Assembly: GCA_022865705.1 (NCBI GenBank)
Contig: JALHTG010000102.1
Span: forward strand, 1-32,964
Reading direction: 5' to 3'
Length of the DNA stretch: 32,964 bases
Source of the DNA: Candidatus Bathyarchaeota archaeon
GTDB taxonomy: Archaea > Thermoproteota > Bathyarchaeia > 40CM-2-53-6 > JALHTG01
In this document: positions 15,482 to 22,579 of the stretch, one piece after another
How the letters are laid out: the number at the start of each line of letters is the position of its first letter
Numbering within the stretch: position 1 is the first letter of the stretch
Notes under the pieces: generated by a model
Seen by the model: the letters and a program-made list of their open reading frames with translations, nothing else
The model's database searches: none
What the model was told of the DNA's origin: nothing
Position numbers and translations under genes: made by a program

Positions 15482-15892
15482 ATGAAAGCTTCACCGTCTG
15501 AAAGAGTAATAGTGGTCCCGTGCAGTGGAATTGGGAAACCACTCGGCAGCGTAAGCAGGGAAGCTGTTTACGAGCTTGTTGAGAATACTAGGAAAGGAGT
15601 CACGGAGACCATTTGTCTCGCTCTTCTTGTCAGCGGAGACAAGGAAACTCTTCAACTTGTACGGAACAGCAGATGCATCGCGGTAGATGGGTGTCCGATG
15701 CAGTGTGCCGAGAAGAATCTCAAACATGTGGGTGGCAACTTGGTCGCCAGTTTCAGAGTTGTTGATGCTCTTAAGCAGAACAAGAAGTTGAAACCAAAGT
15801 CGGTTACTTTCCTGGATCGCGATGGATTAGAGCTTGCCGCAGCGGTTGCCAGTCAGGTGGCTAGGAAGGTAGACGAGATTTTGACGGAGTGA
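15482..15892 (+). CDS. DGC-type putative zinc-binding protein (first copy)
   Basis: A 136-residue protein with an N-terminal VVPCSGIGKPLGSVSREA and a central CIAVDGCPMQCAEKNL. The DGC...C motif defines the DGC/putative zinc-binding family, whose biochemical role is unknown. The four conserved Cys would hold a metal. It begins five bases after the H-protein stop and ends three bases before the next gene, so these are one operon. It is a paralogue of the following gene. Proximity to a lipoyl carrier suggests thiol or sulfur transfer, as inference. Confidence 0.78.
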   Translation: MKASPSERVIVVPCSGIGKPLGSVSREAVYELVENTRKGVTETICLALLVSGDKETLQLVRNSRCIAVDGCPMQCAEKNLKHVGGNLVASFRVVDALKQNKKLKPKSVTFLDRDGLELAAAVASQVARKVDEILTE

Positions 15893-15895
15893 GCT

Positions 15896-16315
15896 GTGAT
15901 CGTGAACCTTCCAGAAAGGAAAGTCGGCATTGTATCGTGTAGTGGAGAAGGATGTGTAGAGGGCACGGTATCAAGGATAGCGACTCGCCTAGTTCTGGAA
16001 AAAATCCATCCCGAGAACACTGTGACGATCTGCCTTCCCCTCTTTCTCGCAGGAGGCAAGGAAGAGCGAGCTTTCGCAAAAGATTACCCAACTATTGCAG
16101 TCGATGGCTGCGACAAATTATGCGCGAAGACTGGTACTGAACGTCATAGCGGCAAAATCGCATCGTCAATAGTGGTCACCGAGTTGACGAGCGGTCCAAA
16201 CCGTTTAGGGTCAGGGTCCAGACGGAAGCTGAGCGATGAGGACTTGGCCCTGGCCGAGAGTGTAGCGGAGAAGATAGCTCAAGAAGTAGACAAGATCTTG
16301 AATCGCTGGAGATAG
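15896..16315 (+). CDS. DGC-type putative zinc-binding protein (second copy)
   Basis: A 139-residue paralogue of the preceding protein, with GIVSCSGEGCVEGTVSRIA at the N-terminus and TIAVDGCDKLCAKTG in the middle. It has one more Cys near the N-terminus (CSGEGC) than its neighbour, and a C-terminal helix (LALAESVAEKIAQEVDKIL) matching the neighbour's last helix. The GTG start is three bases after the previous stop, indicating coupled translation. The side-by-side pair may form a heterodimer. Function unknown. Confidence 0.76.
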   Translation: MIVNLPERKVGIVSCSGEGCVEGTVSRIATRLVLEKIHPENTVTICLPLFLAGGKEERAFAKDYPTIAVDGCDKLCAKTGTERHSGKIASSIVVTELTSGPNRLGSGSRRKLSDEDLALAESVAEKIAQEVDKILNRWR

Positions 16316-16319
16316 AGAG

Positions 16320-16745
16320 ATGCCTGTATACACAACCAAGGTGGTTTGGAGAGGCGGCCATGACGGTGAATTGACTTGCGGTAACGGTCCAAAGATGGCT
16401 TTCTCAGCCCCTCCGGTGCTTCAGGGGCGTTCTGGCGTCATGACTCCAGAGGATGCCTTTGTTGCGTCCCTGAACATGTGCTTTCACCTGATGTTCGTCT
16501 GGGCGGCTGAACGCTTGAAGATTCACCTAGTCTCCTATCAGTGCGAAGCTGAAGGCCACGTGGTCGACCTTCTTGATCGAACCTCCACGATCGAACGGGT
16601 CGTGCTCAAACCAGTAATCAAAGTCAAGGCAGAATCAGCCAAACGAGTGGGGAAAGCACTGGAATGGGCTCGCAAGTACAGCTTGATTGCAAACTCAATC
16701 AAGGCGCCAGTTCTGATCGAACCAAAGATCGAGAGCGAACCTTAA
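16320..16745 (+). CDS. OsmC-family protein
   Basis: A 141-residue OsmC/Ohr-fold protein. An N-terminal beta sheet (YTTKVVWRGGHDGEL) is followed by MTPEDAFVASLNMCFHLMF with the first conserved Cys54, then a C-terminal ARKYSLIANSIKAPV. In peroxidatic OsmC/Ohr proteins the second Cys precedes the 'ISNS' turn; here that position is Ser (YSLIANS), so a normal disulfide cycle is unlikely. It starts four bases after the second DGC gene and ends the operon. A thiol-binding role rather than peroxide reduction is inferred. Confidence 0.8.
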   Translation: MPVYTTKVVWRGGHDGELTCGNGPKMAFSAPPVLQGRSGVMTPEDAFVASLNMCFHLMFVWAAERLKIHLVSYQCEAEGHVVDLLDRTSTIERVVLKPVIKVKAESAKRVGKALEWARKYSLIANSIKAPVLIEPKIESEP

Positions 16746-16796
16746 GCGCGAATGGACCACACGCAAGTCGTTTCGAGGCTTTCGCGCCTACTCAAA

Positions 16797-16810
16797 TAGC
16801 GGGCGCTTGG
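16797..16810 (+). repeat. GC element copy, left flank of acr3 remnant
   Basis: TAGCGGGCGCTTGG borders the left edge of the acr3 remnant. It is inverted relative to the copy at 16915-16927. Confidence 0.5.
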
Positions 16811-16918
16811 CACCTTTTGAGAAACATCTAACGCTTTGGATAGCGATCTGCATAGTTCTGGGTTTGGCTGGTTGGACGGTTTGCTCCTGAATTTGGCCAA
16901 TTCATGGATTCTCTCAAG
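16809..16918 (+). pseudogene. Remnant of acr3 5' region
   Basis: 110 bases closely match acr3 positions 13774-13882. Identical blocks include ATCTAACGCTTTGGATAGCG and AATTCATGGATTCTCTCAAG, with scattered substitutions and a frame disruption elsewhere. Homology stops abruptly at both ends at GC-element copies. It is a decayed duplicate of the permease 5' region, evidence of past duplication of the acr3-arsM unit. Confidence 0.8.
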
Positions 16919-16927
16919 CGAGCGCTA
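16915..16927 (-). repeat. GC element copy, right flank of acr3 remnant
   Basis: CAAGCGAGCGCTA; its reverse complement TAGCGCTCGCTTG pairs with the left flank TAGCGGGCGCTTG at all but two positions. Confidence 0.5.
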
Positions 16928-16953
16928 TAGTAGTCTTCACACATAGAACGCGC

Positions 16954-16972
16954 AGGCTACTGGCCGTAGCCT
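16954..16972 (+). terminator. Hairpin followed by pyrimidine run
   Basis: AGGCTAC-TGGCC-GTAGCCT, a perfect 7-bp stem with 5-base loop followed by TTCTC. It is placed after the OsmC operon and before the AbrB-arsM promoter. It could be a terminator or an operator. Confidence 0.35.
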
Positions 16973-17004
16973 TTCTCTAGTGCCCAGATACCAGTAGTGG
17001 TTAA

Positions 17005-17039
17005 TTCTGATTTTTCAGAAAAATCAGAAACCTTAATTA
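17005..17039 (+). promoter_or_regulatory. Perfect 11-bp dyad plus TATA before the AbrB-arsM operon
   Basis: TTCTGATTTTT-CAG-AAAAATCAGAA occupies 17005-17029. A TATA-like CTTAATTA follows at 17032-17039, about 30 bases before the ATG at 17071. The position directly upstream of the TATA element fits a regulator site (ArsR or the AbrB protein itself). Confidence 0.6.
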
Positions 17040-17070
17040 GCCGAAGTGCAGGCTTCACGGGAGAACAGTC

Positions 17071-17352
17071 ATGGTTAGGAAAGGTGCGGATAGGCCTGCT
17101 TGCATGACGGCAGATGGGAGAATCGGTTGCTGCAAGGTGGAATCTGTGGTGAGTGTGGATGATAGGGGGCAGATGGTGCTTCCCAAGGACGTGAGGGAAA
17201 AAGCCGGAGTTCATGTTGGAGACAAGTTAGCAGTCGTAAGTTGGGAGAAGCAGGGAAAAGTGTGCTGTATCTCACTGGTCAAAGTTGAAGATATGGCAGC
17301 CATGGTGCGAGATATGCTTGGGCCTATGATGAAGGAGATATTACAGGAATAG
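17071..17352 (+). CDS. AbrB/SpoVT-type protein with Cys-rich N-terminus (HgcC-like)
   Basis: A 93-residue protein with a swapped-hairpin AbrB domain: KVESVVSVDDRGQMVLPKDV then REKAGVHVGDKLAVVSW. It is preceded by a Cys-containing stretch (ACMTADGRIGCCK) and followed by CCISLVKVEDM and a Met-rich C-terminal helix. Cysteine pairs on both sides of the DNA-binding core suggest metal or metalloid sensing. Similar Cys-bearing AbrB proteins are annotated near hgcAB and arsenic methylation genes. The stop is 17 bases before the arsM ATG, so the two genes form an operon. A regulatory role for arsM is inferred. Confidence 0.78.
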   Translation: MVRKGADRPACMTADGRIGCCKVESVVSVDDRGQMVLPKDVREKAGVHVGDKLAVVSWEKQGKVCCISLVKVEDMAAMVRDMLGPMMKEILQE

Positions 17353-17369
17353 AGTTGGAGGTGTTTGAT

Positions 17370-18197
17370 ATGAAAGAGGATCAGATCAAGAAGGTTGTGC
17401 GACAGAAATATGGAGAACTAGCTAAAACAGAGAGGTCATGTTGTGATGCCGCCAGTTGCTGCGGCCTTCCGGAGACGGTGAGCAAGAAGATAGGCTACAC
17501 AGATGATGAGCTCAGGGCAGTCCCTGAAGGCGCTAATCTGGGTTTGGGCTGCGGGAACCCTGTCGCCATTGCGTCGCTGAAAGAAGGAGAGACGGTTCTC
17601 GACCTTGGGTCGGGTGCAGGATTCGACTGTTTCCTTGCCGCGAACAAAGTTGGCAAGACCGGTAAGGTCATCGGTGTAGACATGACGCCCGAGATGATAG
17701 AGAAAGCTCGACACAATGCTGAGAAAGGAAACTATGAGAATGCGGAGTTCAGACTCGGAGAGATCGAGAACCTTCCAGCCGCCGACAATTCTGTTGATGT
17801 GGTAATCTCGAACTGTGTCATCAATCTATCCCCAGACAAGAAGAGAGTCTTCACTGAGACATTCAGAGTGCTGAAGCCAGGGGGAAGATTCATGATCTCA
17901 GACATTGTCCTGACGAGAGAGCTTCCGAGCGCCGTAAAGGAGTCCGTGGAGGCATATGTTGGCTGTGTCGCCGGAGCAATCAAGAAAGAAGAATACCTAC
18001 AAGCCATCAGACAAGCAGGATTTCTCGAAGTGCAGACGGTTGACGAGACACCTTTTCCCGCCGAAGACATAGGCAACGACCCAACCGCGAAGGAGATCAT
18101 CAAGAAATCAGGACTACGACGCGACGAGATAGAAGGCCTTGCAAGTTCGATTTTGAGCATACAGGTCTGTGGAATTAAATCAAAAGCGACAGCATAG
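17370..18197 (+). CDS. arsM: Arsenite S-adenosylmethionine methyltransferase
   Basis: About 275 residues. ATG at 17370 is chosen because GGAGGTG lies seven bases upstream; the TTG at 17355 is inside that signal. The N-terminal Cys block is RSCCDAASCCG. GLGCGNP and the SAM-binding VLDLGSGAGFDC follow, then the arsenic-site Cys in VISNCVINLSPDKK and YVGCVAGA. This is the standard ArsM arrangement; it methylates As(III) to methylarsenicals. A truncated copy of its first ~50 codons lies at 14818. Downstream a stem-loop with a pyrimidine run may terminate the operon. Confidence 0.95.
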   Translation: MKEDQIKKVVRQKYGELAKTERSCCDAASCCGLPETVSKKIGYTDDELRAVPEGANLGLGCGNPVAIASLKEGETVLDLGSGAGFDCFLAANKVGKTGKVIGVDMTPEMIEKARHNAEKGNYENAEFRLGEIENLPAADNSVDVVISNCVINLSPDKKRVFTETFRVLKPGGRFMISDIVLTRELPSAVKESVEAYVGCVAGAIKKEEYLQAIRQAGFLEVQTVDETPFPAEDIGNDPTAKEIIKKSGLRRDEIEGLASSILSIQVCGIKSKATA

Positions 18198-18341
18198 CCG
18201 GCGCATTCACCATTCAGCAATCCGCGTCCGGAATCAGTGTATCAGCCTAACCATTCCACAGGAGCAAGACCGTGTTATCACTGAGAAGTGGTGCGCACAC
18301 ACACAATTACTGACTACGACGAGACGAACGACGACGATTGT

Positions 18342-18359
18342 TGGGGAAAGAATTCCCCA
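18342..18359 (+). terminator. Stem-loop with pyrimidine tract after arsM
   Basis: TGGGGAA-AGAA-TTCCCCA, a 7-bp stem, then GACCCCTTCTTTCTTTTG. It lies 145 bases after the arsM stop in an otherwise gene-free gap (18198-18468). Confidence 0.4.
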
Positions 18360-18468
18360 GACCCCTTCTTTCTTTTGCTCCTGGCTCGCTTCGCTCGCCG
18401 ATAACATGCGTTTCGAGACCTGCGACCATGCTAGAGTGTTGCATTGCGCTGATAAAGAAGCTCGTCGA

Positions 18469-19134
18469 TTATCTTCTCTCTTCTAGTATCTTTTCTCTTC
18501 TCGCTTCTCCTTTCTCCTTCTCTTCTTTCTCTTCTCGCTTCTTCTCTCTCTCCTCTTCTACTCTCTCTTCTCTTCTCTCCTTCTCTCGCTTTTTGTCTCT
18601 TTTCTCTTCTTTCTGCTCTTTGCTTCTCTTGTCTGTTTTCTCTTTTCTTCTCGCTTCTCCTCCCTCCTTCTCTCCCAGTACCGCTAATCTCTCATTGTAA
18701 TAGAGAGAAGCCACTTTCATAACGTCTTCAATTCTTTCGCTCACAAATTTATAGTAGTCAATACGTCTCTCAAGGCGAGCAACGTAATCGGCAGGCCCTT
18801 CCTTCTCTAACTTTTCCTTCACTTTCTCCGTCGCTTGTGCGCTCTTCGACACGAGGTCTTGGATAATCTTGATGTACCTATCCTTTTCCTCTTGGTGTTG
18901 TGTAGCTTCGAAGATAGCCTTATCCACTACCGGTCTATATTTCCTGATTGCTTCTTCATAGTTTTCATCCTTGACACTTTTCTCCGCCTCCTCGATGAGA
19001 ATCTTGAGGTCCTCTTTAGATATGGCAGCCATAGGATCCAGATACAGGCTACTTGCGAGAACATCATACAATTCCGTATCGTCTCCACATAGCTGCCGCA
19101 ACCAATCTACATCTTTCTTCTCTTCTCCCCCCAT
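18469..19134 (-). CDS. Helical protein with long Lys/Glu/Arg coiled-coil tail
   Basis: About 221 residues. ATG at 19134 is preferred over the GTG at 19188, which lies within the promoter-like A/T run. The N-terminal two-thirds is helical: YDVLASSLYLDPMAAISKED, then EEAEKSVKDENYEEAIRKYR, which resembles a TPR or MIT-like helical hairpin. The last ~70 residues consist almost only of Lys, Glu and Arg (KREKERREERVEEEREKKRE), forming a long single alpha-helix or coiled coil. This makes a ~200-base strand-biased polypurine tract. Family unknown. No signal peptide. It probably acts as a scaffold or interaction protein. Confidence 0.6.
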   Translation of the reverse strand: MGGEEKKDVDWLRQLCGDDTELYDVLASSLYLDPMAAISKEDLKILIEEAEKSVKDENYEEAIRKYRPVVDKAIFEATQHQEEKDRYIKIIQDLVSKSAQATEKVKEKLEKEGPADYVARLERRIDYYKFVSERIEDVMKVASLYYNERLAVLGEKEGGEARRKEKTDKRSKEQKEEKRDKKREKERREERVEEEREKKREEKEEKEKGEARREKILEERR

Positions 19135-19170
19135 AAGCAATCTCCACTCTATAGAAAGACTCTGTCCCTT

Positions 19171-19182
19171 TTTATTTTTTCT
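19171..19182 (-). promoter_or_regulatory. A/T-rich TATA-like element
   Basis: AAAAAATAAA on the minus strand, about 40 bases before the ATG at 19134; it argues against the upstream GTG start. Confidence 0.4.
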
Positions 19183-19207
19183 TAACACTCCGAGTCTGCG
19201 CGGGCGA

Positions 19208-19224
19208 TAGCGCGCGCTTTTTCA
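19208..19224 (-). repeat. GC element copy at the MFS gene stop codon
   Basis: On the minus strand TGAAAAAGCGCGCGCTA, where TGA is the stop codon of the MFS gene. It is nearly identical to the copies at 28190-28206 and 22260-22275. Confidence 0.65.
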
Positions 19225-20457
19225 TAAATGGATGCGGCCGCCGAGATCCACCATTGAATCGGGATTCCCATGGCGCGTGCTGCGTGGGAGAATTTGTAGC
19301 ACAGCAAGGCTCATCGCCAGAAAGACTATGCTGAATGGGAAAATGTACCATATGCTTGAAAGCTCTATTACTTTGGCGGCAGCGATCGGCGCAACGGACA
19401 TGACGAGTCCTTCCGTGAAGAGATAAGCGCTGTAGCCGAATTCCCTTTGCCTTCCTGGTGTTATGTGGGCGACGATCGTGTTGATGGGAACCCATACGCT
19501 GTCGCTGAAAAACCGGTATAGCAGGTAGACGATCGTCAGCAGGTAGAGCTGCGAGCAGACTGCCACCAAGGACAGCGACATTACGCAACCGATAATGGTA
19601 ACGCCAAGAGCTCTTCTCGGATTAAGTTTCTCTCCCAAATAGCCGCTGTTCAAAGACCCTACTATCCCGATAAAAGGACCTAATCCGAAAATGAGGCTGG
19701 CCGTAGCCTCGGGAAGACCTCTCATCCTAACAAGATAGGTGGTCATGAATGTGGAAATGCTGGTGATTCCGACTTCCCTAAGCCCTATGACTACGATAAA
19801 GATCACCAACCCAGCGGAAAAAGTCGCCAAGACCGCGCTCAGTCTGTCTTTCTTTCCTAAATGCTGCTTTTCCAATGCCCGGGTTTCTGGCTGTGAAGAA
19901 ATAGATGCAATGAATCCCCAGGCGATTATCGGAAAAGCCCAAGCCAGATACGTCCATCTCCAACCCAGACTCGACAGGAAAAACGCCAGACTAACCACCC
20001 CCATAGCTGAGCCGAGACTCCCAAAAGCGCCGTGAAGCCCCACCGATCTGCTAGTTCTTTCCGGGCTGACGAGCCTGCTCAACTGACTCAGTCCTGAAAC
20101 ATGATAGACGGGGGATGAAATCTTCATCATGGAAACGGCCAGTATCAGCAACCAGAAGTTGTTCGTTTGACTTACGAAAAGCGCCGAGACACCTTCGATT
20201 ATCATGCTGACGCTGAGAAGTTGCTTTGCATTGAGATGATTTGCCAGAAGCCCCGAAGGAATGTTCATAAGAAGTTGGACTAGGCTCGGAACAGTCGCGA
20301 CAAGAGATGCTTCAAGGAGTCCTAGATTGAATTCCCGTATATAGACTGGGATCAGAGCGACATGTATCAGGGAATACACGTCGATGAACATGTGTGTGAC
20401 ACACAGAACCCAGACTGGCTTCTCGAATGCCACCACAGCTCGTATAGGCGTCCACAT
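19222..20457 (-). CDS. Major facilitator superfamily transporter
   Basis: A 411-residue membrane protein with about 12 hydrophobic segments. The two halves are separated by a charged loop near residues 190-207 (ETRALEKQHLGKKDRLSAVL). ERTSRSVGLHGAFGSLGSAM and HITPGRQREFGYSAYLFTEG resemble fosmidomycin-resistance-like (FSR) drug exporters. Substrate cannot be deduced. The C-terminus ends in a short hydrophilic tail (DLGGRIHL) just before the GC element. It is transcribed away from metK with a 450-base gap. Confidence 0.85.
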   Translation of the reverse strand: MWTPIRAVVAFEKPVWVLCVTHMFIDVYSLIHVALIPVYIREFNLGLLEASLVATVPSLVQLLMNIPSGLLANHLNAKQLLSVSMIIEGVSALFVSQTNNFWLLILAVSMMKISSPVYHVSGLSQLSRLVSPERTSRSVGLHGAFGSLGSAMGVVSLAFFLSSLGWRWTYLAWAFPIIAWGFIASISSQPETRALEKQHLGKKDRLSAVLATFSAGLVIFIVVIGLREVGITSISTFMTTYLVRMRGLPEATASLIFGLGPFIGIVGSLNSGYLGEKLNPRRALGVTIIGCVMSLSLVAVCSQLYLLTIVYLLYRFFSDSVWVPINTIVAHITPGRQREFGYSAYLFTEGLVMSVAPIAAAKVIELSSIWYIFPFSIVFLAMSLAVLQILPRSTRHGNPDSMVDLGGRIHL

Positions 20458-20536
20458 ACCACTTCAATACCGAATCGAGTGCGCAGCGACTGCAACGATT
20501 GCCTATATCGAGCGCTTGGAACTACTTGAAAGTTGC

Positions 20537-20547
20537 AGCGCGCGCTT
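20537..20547. repeat. GC element copy
   Basis: AGCGCGCGCTT in the gap between the MFS gene and metK. Confidence 0.45.
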
Positions 20548-20605
20548 CCTCAGATTGCACTCAGTCATATCTCGCAGCCACCCATTGAGAGGTTTTTGAT
20601 CACTG

Positions 20606-20618
20606 TAAGCGCGCGTTA
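20606..20618. repeat. GC element copy
   Basis: TAAGCGCGCGTTA, near-perfect palindrome, 30 bases beyond the stop of the small ORF at 20649-20819. Confidence 0.5.
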
Positions 20619-20648
20619 AGATGAGTTGAAATGCTGTAGGGGCGCTTG

Positions 20649-20819
20649 TTATTCTCGTAGATCCTCTATCTTCGGTTCAACATCGCTTAGGCCAAGCCTT
20701 TCTAGGATCTCTTTCTTCGGTATGCCTCTTTCATCCCGGCCAAGGGTCTCAAAGTACGTCTGCCTCTTCTCTTCTGCAATGCGCACGCGCTGCAGCCAGA
20801 ACAAAGTGACAAAAAGCAA
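20649..20819 (-). CDS. Small protein with hydrophobic N-terminus, possibly a gene remnant
   Basis: A TTG-initiated 56-codon ORF. Residues 2-9 are hydrophobic (LFVTLFWL), then a charged soluble part runs EEKRQTYFETLGRDERGI and PKKEILERLGLSDVEPKIED. The codon pattern and amphipathic helices look like true coding sequence. The hydrophobic part is shorter than a full TM helix, and a stop codon lies just upstream, so it may be the tail of a truncated membrane protein or a small membrane-attached protein. GTG at 20786 is another start that would give a purely soluble peptide. Family unknown. Confidence 0.4.
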   Translation of the reverse strand: MLFVTLFWLQRVRIAEEKRQTYFETLGRDERGIPKKEILERLGLSDVEPKIEDLRE

Positions 20820-20909
20820 GACTCAAAAGAAGCCTGAGCGATTCTTCCAACAAAAGAGAAGCCCATCAGCCATGAATGAGCTAGAACCACATTTGTTTGG
20901 AGACATAGC

Positions 20910-22082
20910 ATGATGAACAATAACCGAAAATATCTTTTTACTTCTGAATCTGTTGCAGAAGGTCATCCTGACAAAGTCGCAGATCAATTATCAGATTCTG
21001 TCTTGGATGCGATAATAGAGAAGGATCCTGAGGCTAGAGTTGATTGTGAAACTCTAGTCATGCAGGGGACTATCATACTGACGGGGCAAATTACGACAAA
21101 AACCTATGTTGATATAAAGAAAGTTGTGCGGCAGACGCTGAAAGAGATTGGCTTGGACAATGCTAGAGATGGACTAGACTGGGAGACATGCGGTCTGTTA
21201 ACATCTATTGAAGAGCAGTCTTCAGACATAGCAATGGGGCTTGACCAAGCTGACAAGTATGAACAGGGTGCTGGCGATCAAGGACTCATGTTCGGTTATG
21301 CTACGAATGAGACAAAGGAGCTAATGCCGCTCCCGATATCTCTAGCGCATAAACTTGTCAAACGTCTAGCTGATTGCAGAAAACAAAGAGTACTTCCTTA
21401 CCTGAGGCCTGACGGCAAATCGCAGGTCACCGTGGAATACAACAACGGCAAGGCACAAAGAGTGGATACTGTTGTAATTGCGGCTCAGCACAGCGAAGAA
21501 GTTGATGAAAAAAAGGTAAAGAGAGACGTAATCGAGCAAGTCATAAAACATGTGATACCGAAAAACCTGCTCGATGAAAAAACGAAATACTATGTCAACG
21601 AAACAGGCAGATTTGTTATCGGCGGCACCTTGGCCGATAGTGGATTGACAGGAAGAAAGGTTATCGTTGATACGTACGGCGGTGTGGGCAGTCATGGTGG
21701 CGGTTGCTTTTCCGGTAAAGATCCATCGAAGGTAGACAGATCTGGCTCATACATGGCGAGATATATTGCGAAAAACATAGTCGCAGCTGGCTTGGCTGAC
21801 CAGTGCGAAGTGCAGATTGCCTATGCAATCGGTGTTTCGCGTCCTGTCTCCGTGATGGTGAACACTTATGGAACAGGAAAGGTCTCAGATGAGAAGATCA
21901 CTGAATTGGTGAGAAAGCACTTCGATATGCGGCCACGCGCCATAATCGAGCACCTCAAACTGCTAAGACCGATATACAGAAAGACTGCTGTCTACGGACA
22001 TTTCGGCAGAGAAGATCCAGATTTCACATGGGAGAAAACAGACAAGGCTGATTTGCTGAGAAAGGAAGCTGAGCTGAAATAG
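20910..22082 (+). CDS. metK: S-adenosylmethionine synthetase, bacterial/eukaryotic type
   Basis: A 390-residue enzyme making S-adenosylmethionine from methionine and ATP. Diagnostic segments are [35 protein letters not shown] and [20 protein letters not shown], all of the canonical MetK family rather than the divergent archaeal MAT family. Length is normal. GGAG at 20899-20902 lies seven bases before the ATG. It provides the donor for ArsM and the radical SAM enzyme, though not adjacent to either. A MetK of this type is unusual for archaea and may have been acquired. Confidence 0.95.
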   Translation: MMNNNRKYLFTSESVAEGHPDKVADQLSDSVLDAIIEKDPEARVDCETLVMQGTIILTGQITTKTYVDIKKVVRQTLKEIGLDNARDGLDWETCGLLTSIEEQSSDIAMGLDQADKYEQGAGDQGLMFGYATNETKELMPLPISLAHKLVKRLADCRKQRVLPYLRPDGKSQVTVEYNNGKAQRVDTVVIAAQHSEEVDEKKVKRDVIEQVIKHVIPKNLLDEKTKYYVNETGRFVIGGTLADSGLTGRKVIVDTYGGVGSHGGGCFSGKDPSKVDRSGSYMARYIAKNIVAAGLADQCEVQIAYAIGVSRPVSVMVNTYGTGKVSDEKITELVRKHFDMRPRAIIEHLKLLRPIYRKTAVYGHFGREDPDFTWEKTDKADLLRKEAELK

Positions 22083-22209
22083 GCGCGGACTATGTCAATT
22101 CGCATCATTCTGCGCTTGATCCTTTGACTCACATGTTGCCGTGGGTCAATATCTCATCTATCCGATCATTTCTTCTGTGAAGCGTTGATGTGAACTACCT
22201 AGTAGTTGC

Positions 22210-22249
22210 CACCAAATTGCGTTTATTTATGAATAAGTGAAATTTGGTG
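22210..22249. promoter_or_regulatory. Large inverted repeat downstream of metK
   Basis: CACCAAATT and AATTTGGTG are perfect 9-bp arms around a 22-base A/T-rich centre that itself contains TTATT/AATAA symmetry and a TATA-like TTTATTTAT. It could be an operator/promoter for the truncated winged-helix gene, or an element end. Confidence 0.45.
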
Positions 22250-22259
22250 CTAATTACTA

Positions 22260-22275
22260 TGAAAAGCGCGCGCTA
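22260..22275 (+). repeat. GC element copy at the cut edge of a winged-helix fragment
   Basis: TGAAAAGCGCGCGCTA; the open frame of the truncated winged-helix gene begins within this element, directly after its TGA. Confidence 0.6.
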
Positions 22276-22496
22276 AGCTCCTTAATCATTGCATCGACCA
22301 AGCCATCCTCAGGTCAATAGGAAAATGGAAAGCCACAACACTAAAGCAAATCAAAGAACTCGTCAACTACCCTGACTACAAGCTCAGAAGCAGGATCAAC
22401 AAGCTGACCAACGAGGGAAGACTACGAGTGTCGAAAGACGGAAGACTTACAATACGACAGCCTAGGGAAAACTTGACAGCACCTACTCAAGACTGA
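22275..22496 (+). pseudogene. Winged-helix protein lacking its start
   Basis: 73 sense codons ending in TGA at 22494. Residues include DQAILRSIGKWKATTLKQIK, ELVNYPDYKLRSRINKLTNE and GRLRVSKDGRLTIRQP: a winged-helix fold with helix 1, recognition helix and wing. No ATG, GTG or TTG exists between the preceding in-frame TGA (inside the GC element) and the conserved domain. It is therefore truncated at its 5' end, or initiates unusually. Only a few N-terminal residues would be missing. Confidence 0.55.
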
Positions 22497-22520
22497 TTGT
22501 TGAGCCAGGGCACGATACGG

Positions 22521-22531
22521 AGCGCGCACTA
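22521..22531. repeat. GC element copy
   Basis: AGCGCGCACTA between the winged-helix fragment and the SRPBCC gene. Confidence 0.4.
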
Positions 22532-22579
22532 GCTGAGTCGATACATTTTTCCTTCGATCCTTACATTGAAGTAAGTCTG

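Noticed and set aside
18480-18700. CT-rich stretch considered as low-complexity repeat or satellite
   Set aside because: It is explained by the Lys/Glu/Arg-rich tail of the minus-strand protein, whose frame is intact across it.
19229-19250. Second TGCGGCCGCCG string, considered as the partner tRNA-Gly attachment site
   Set aside because: Only 11 bases match; an extra base disrupts the CCA/discriminator spacing, no T loop follows, and it lies within the coding end of the MFS gene.
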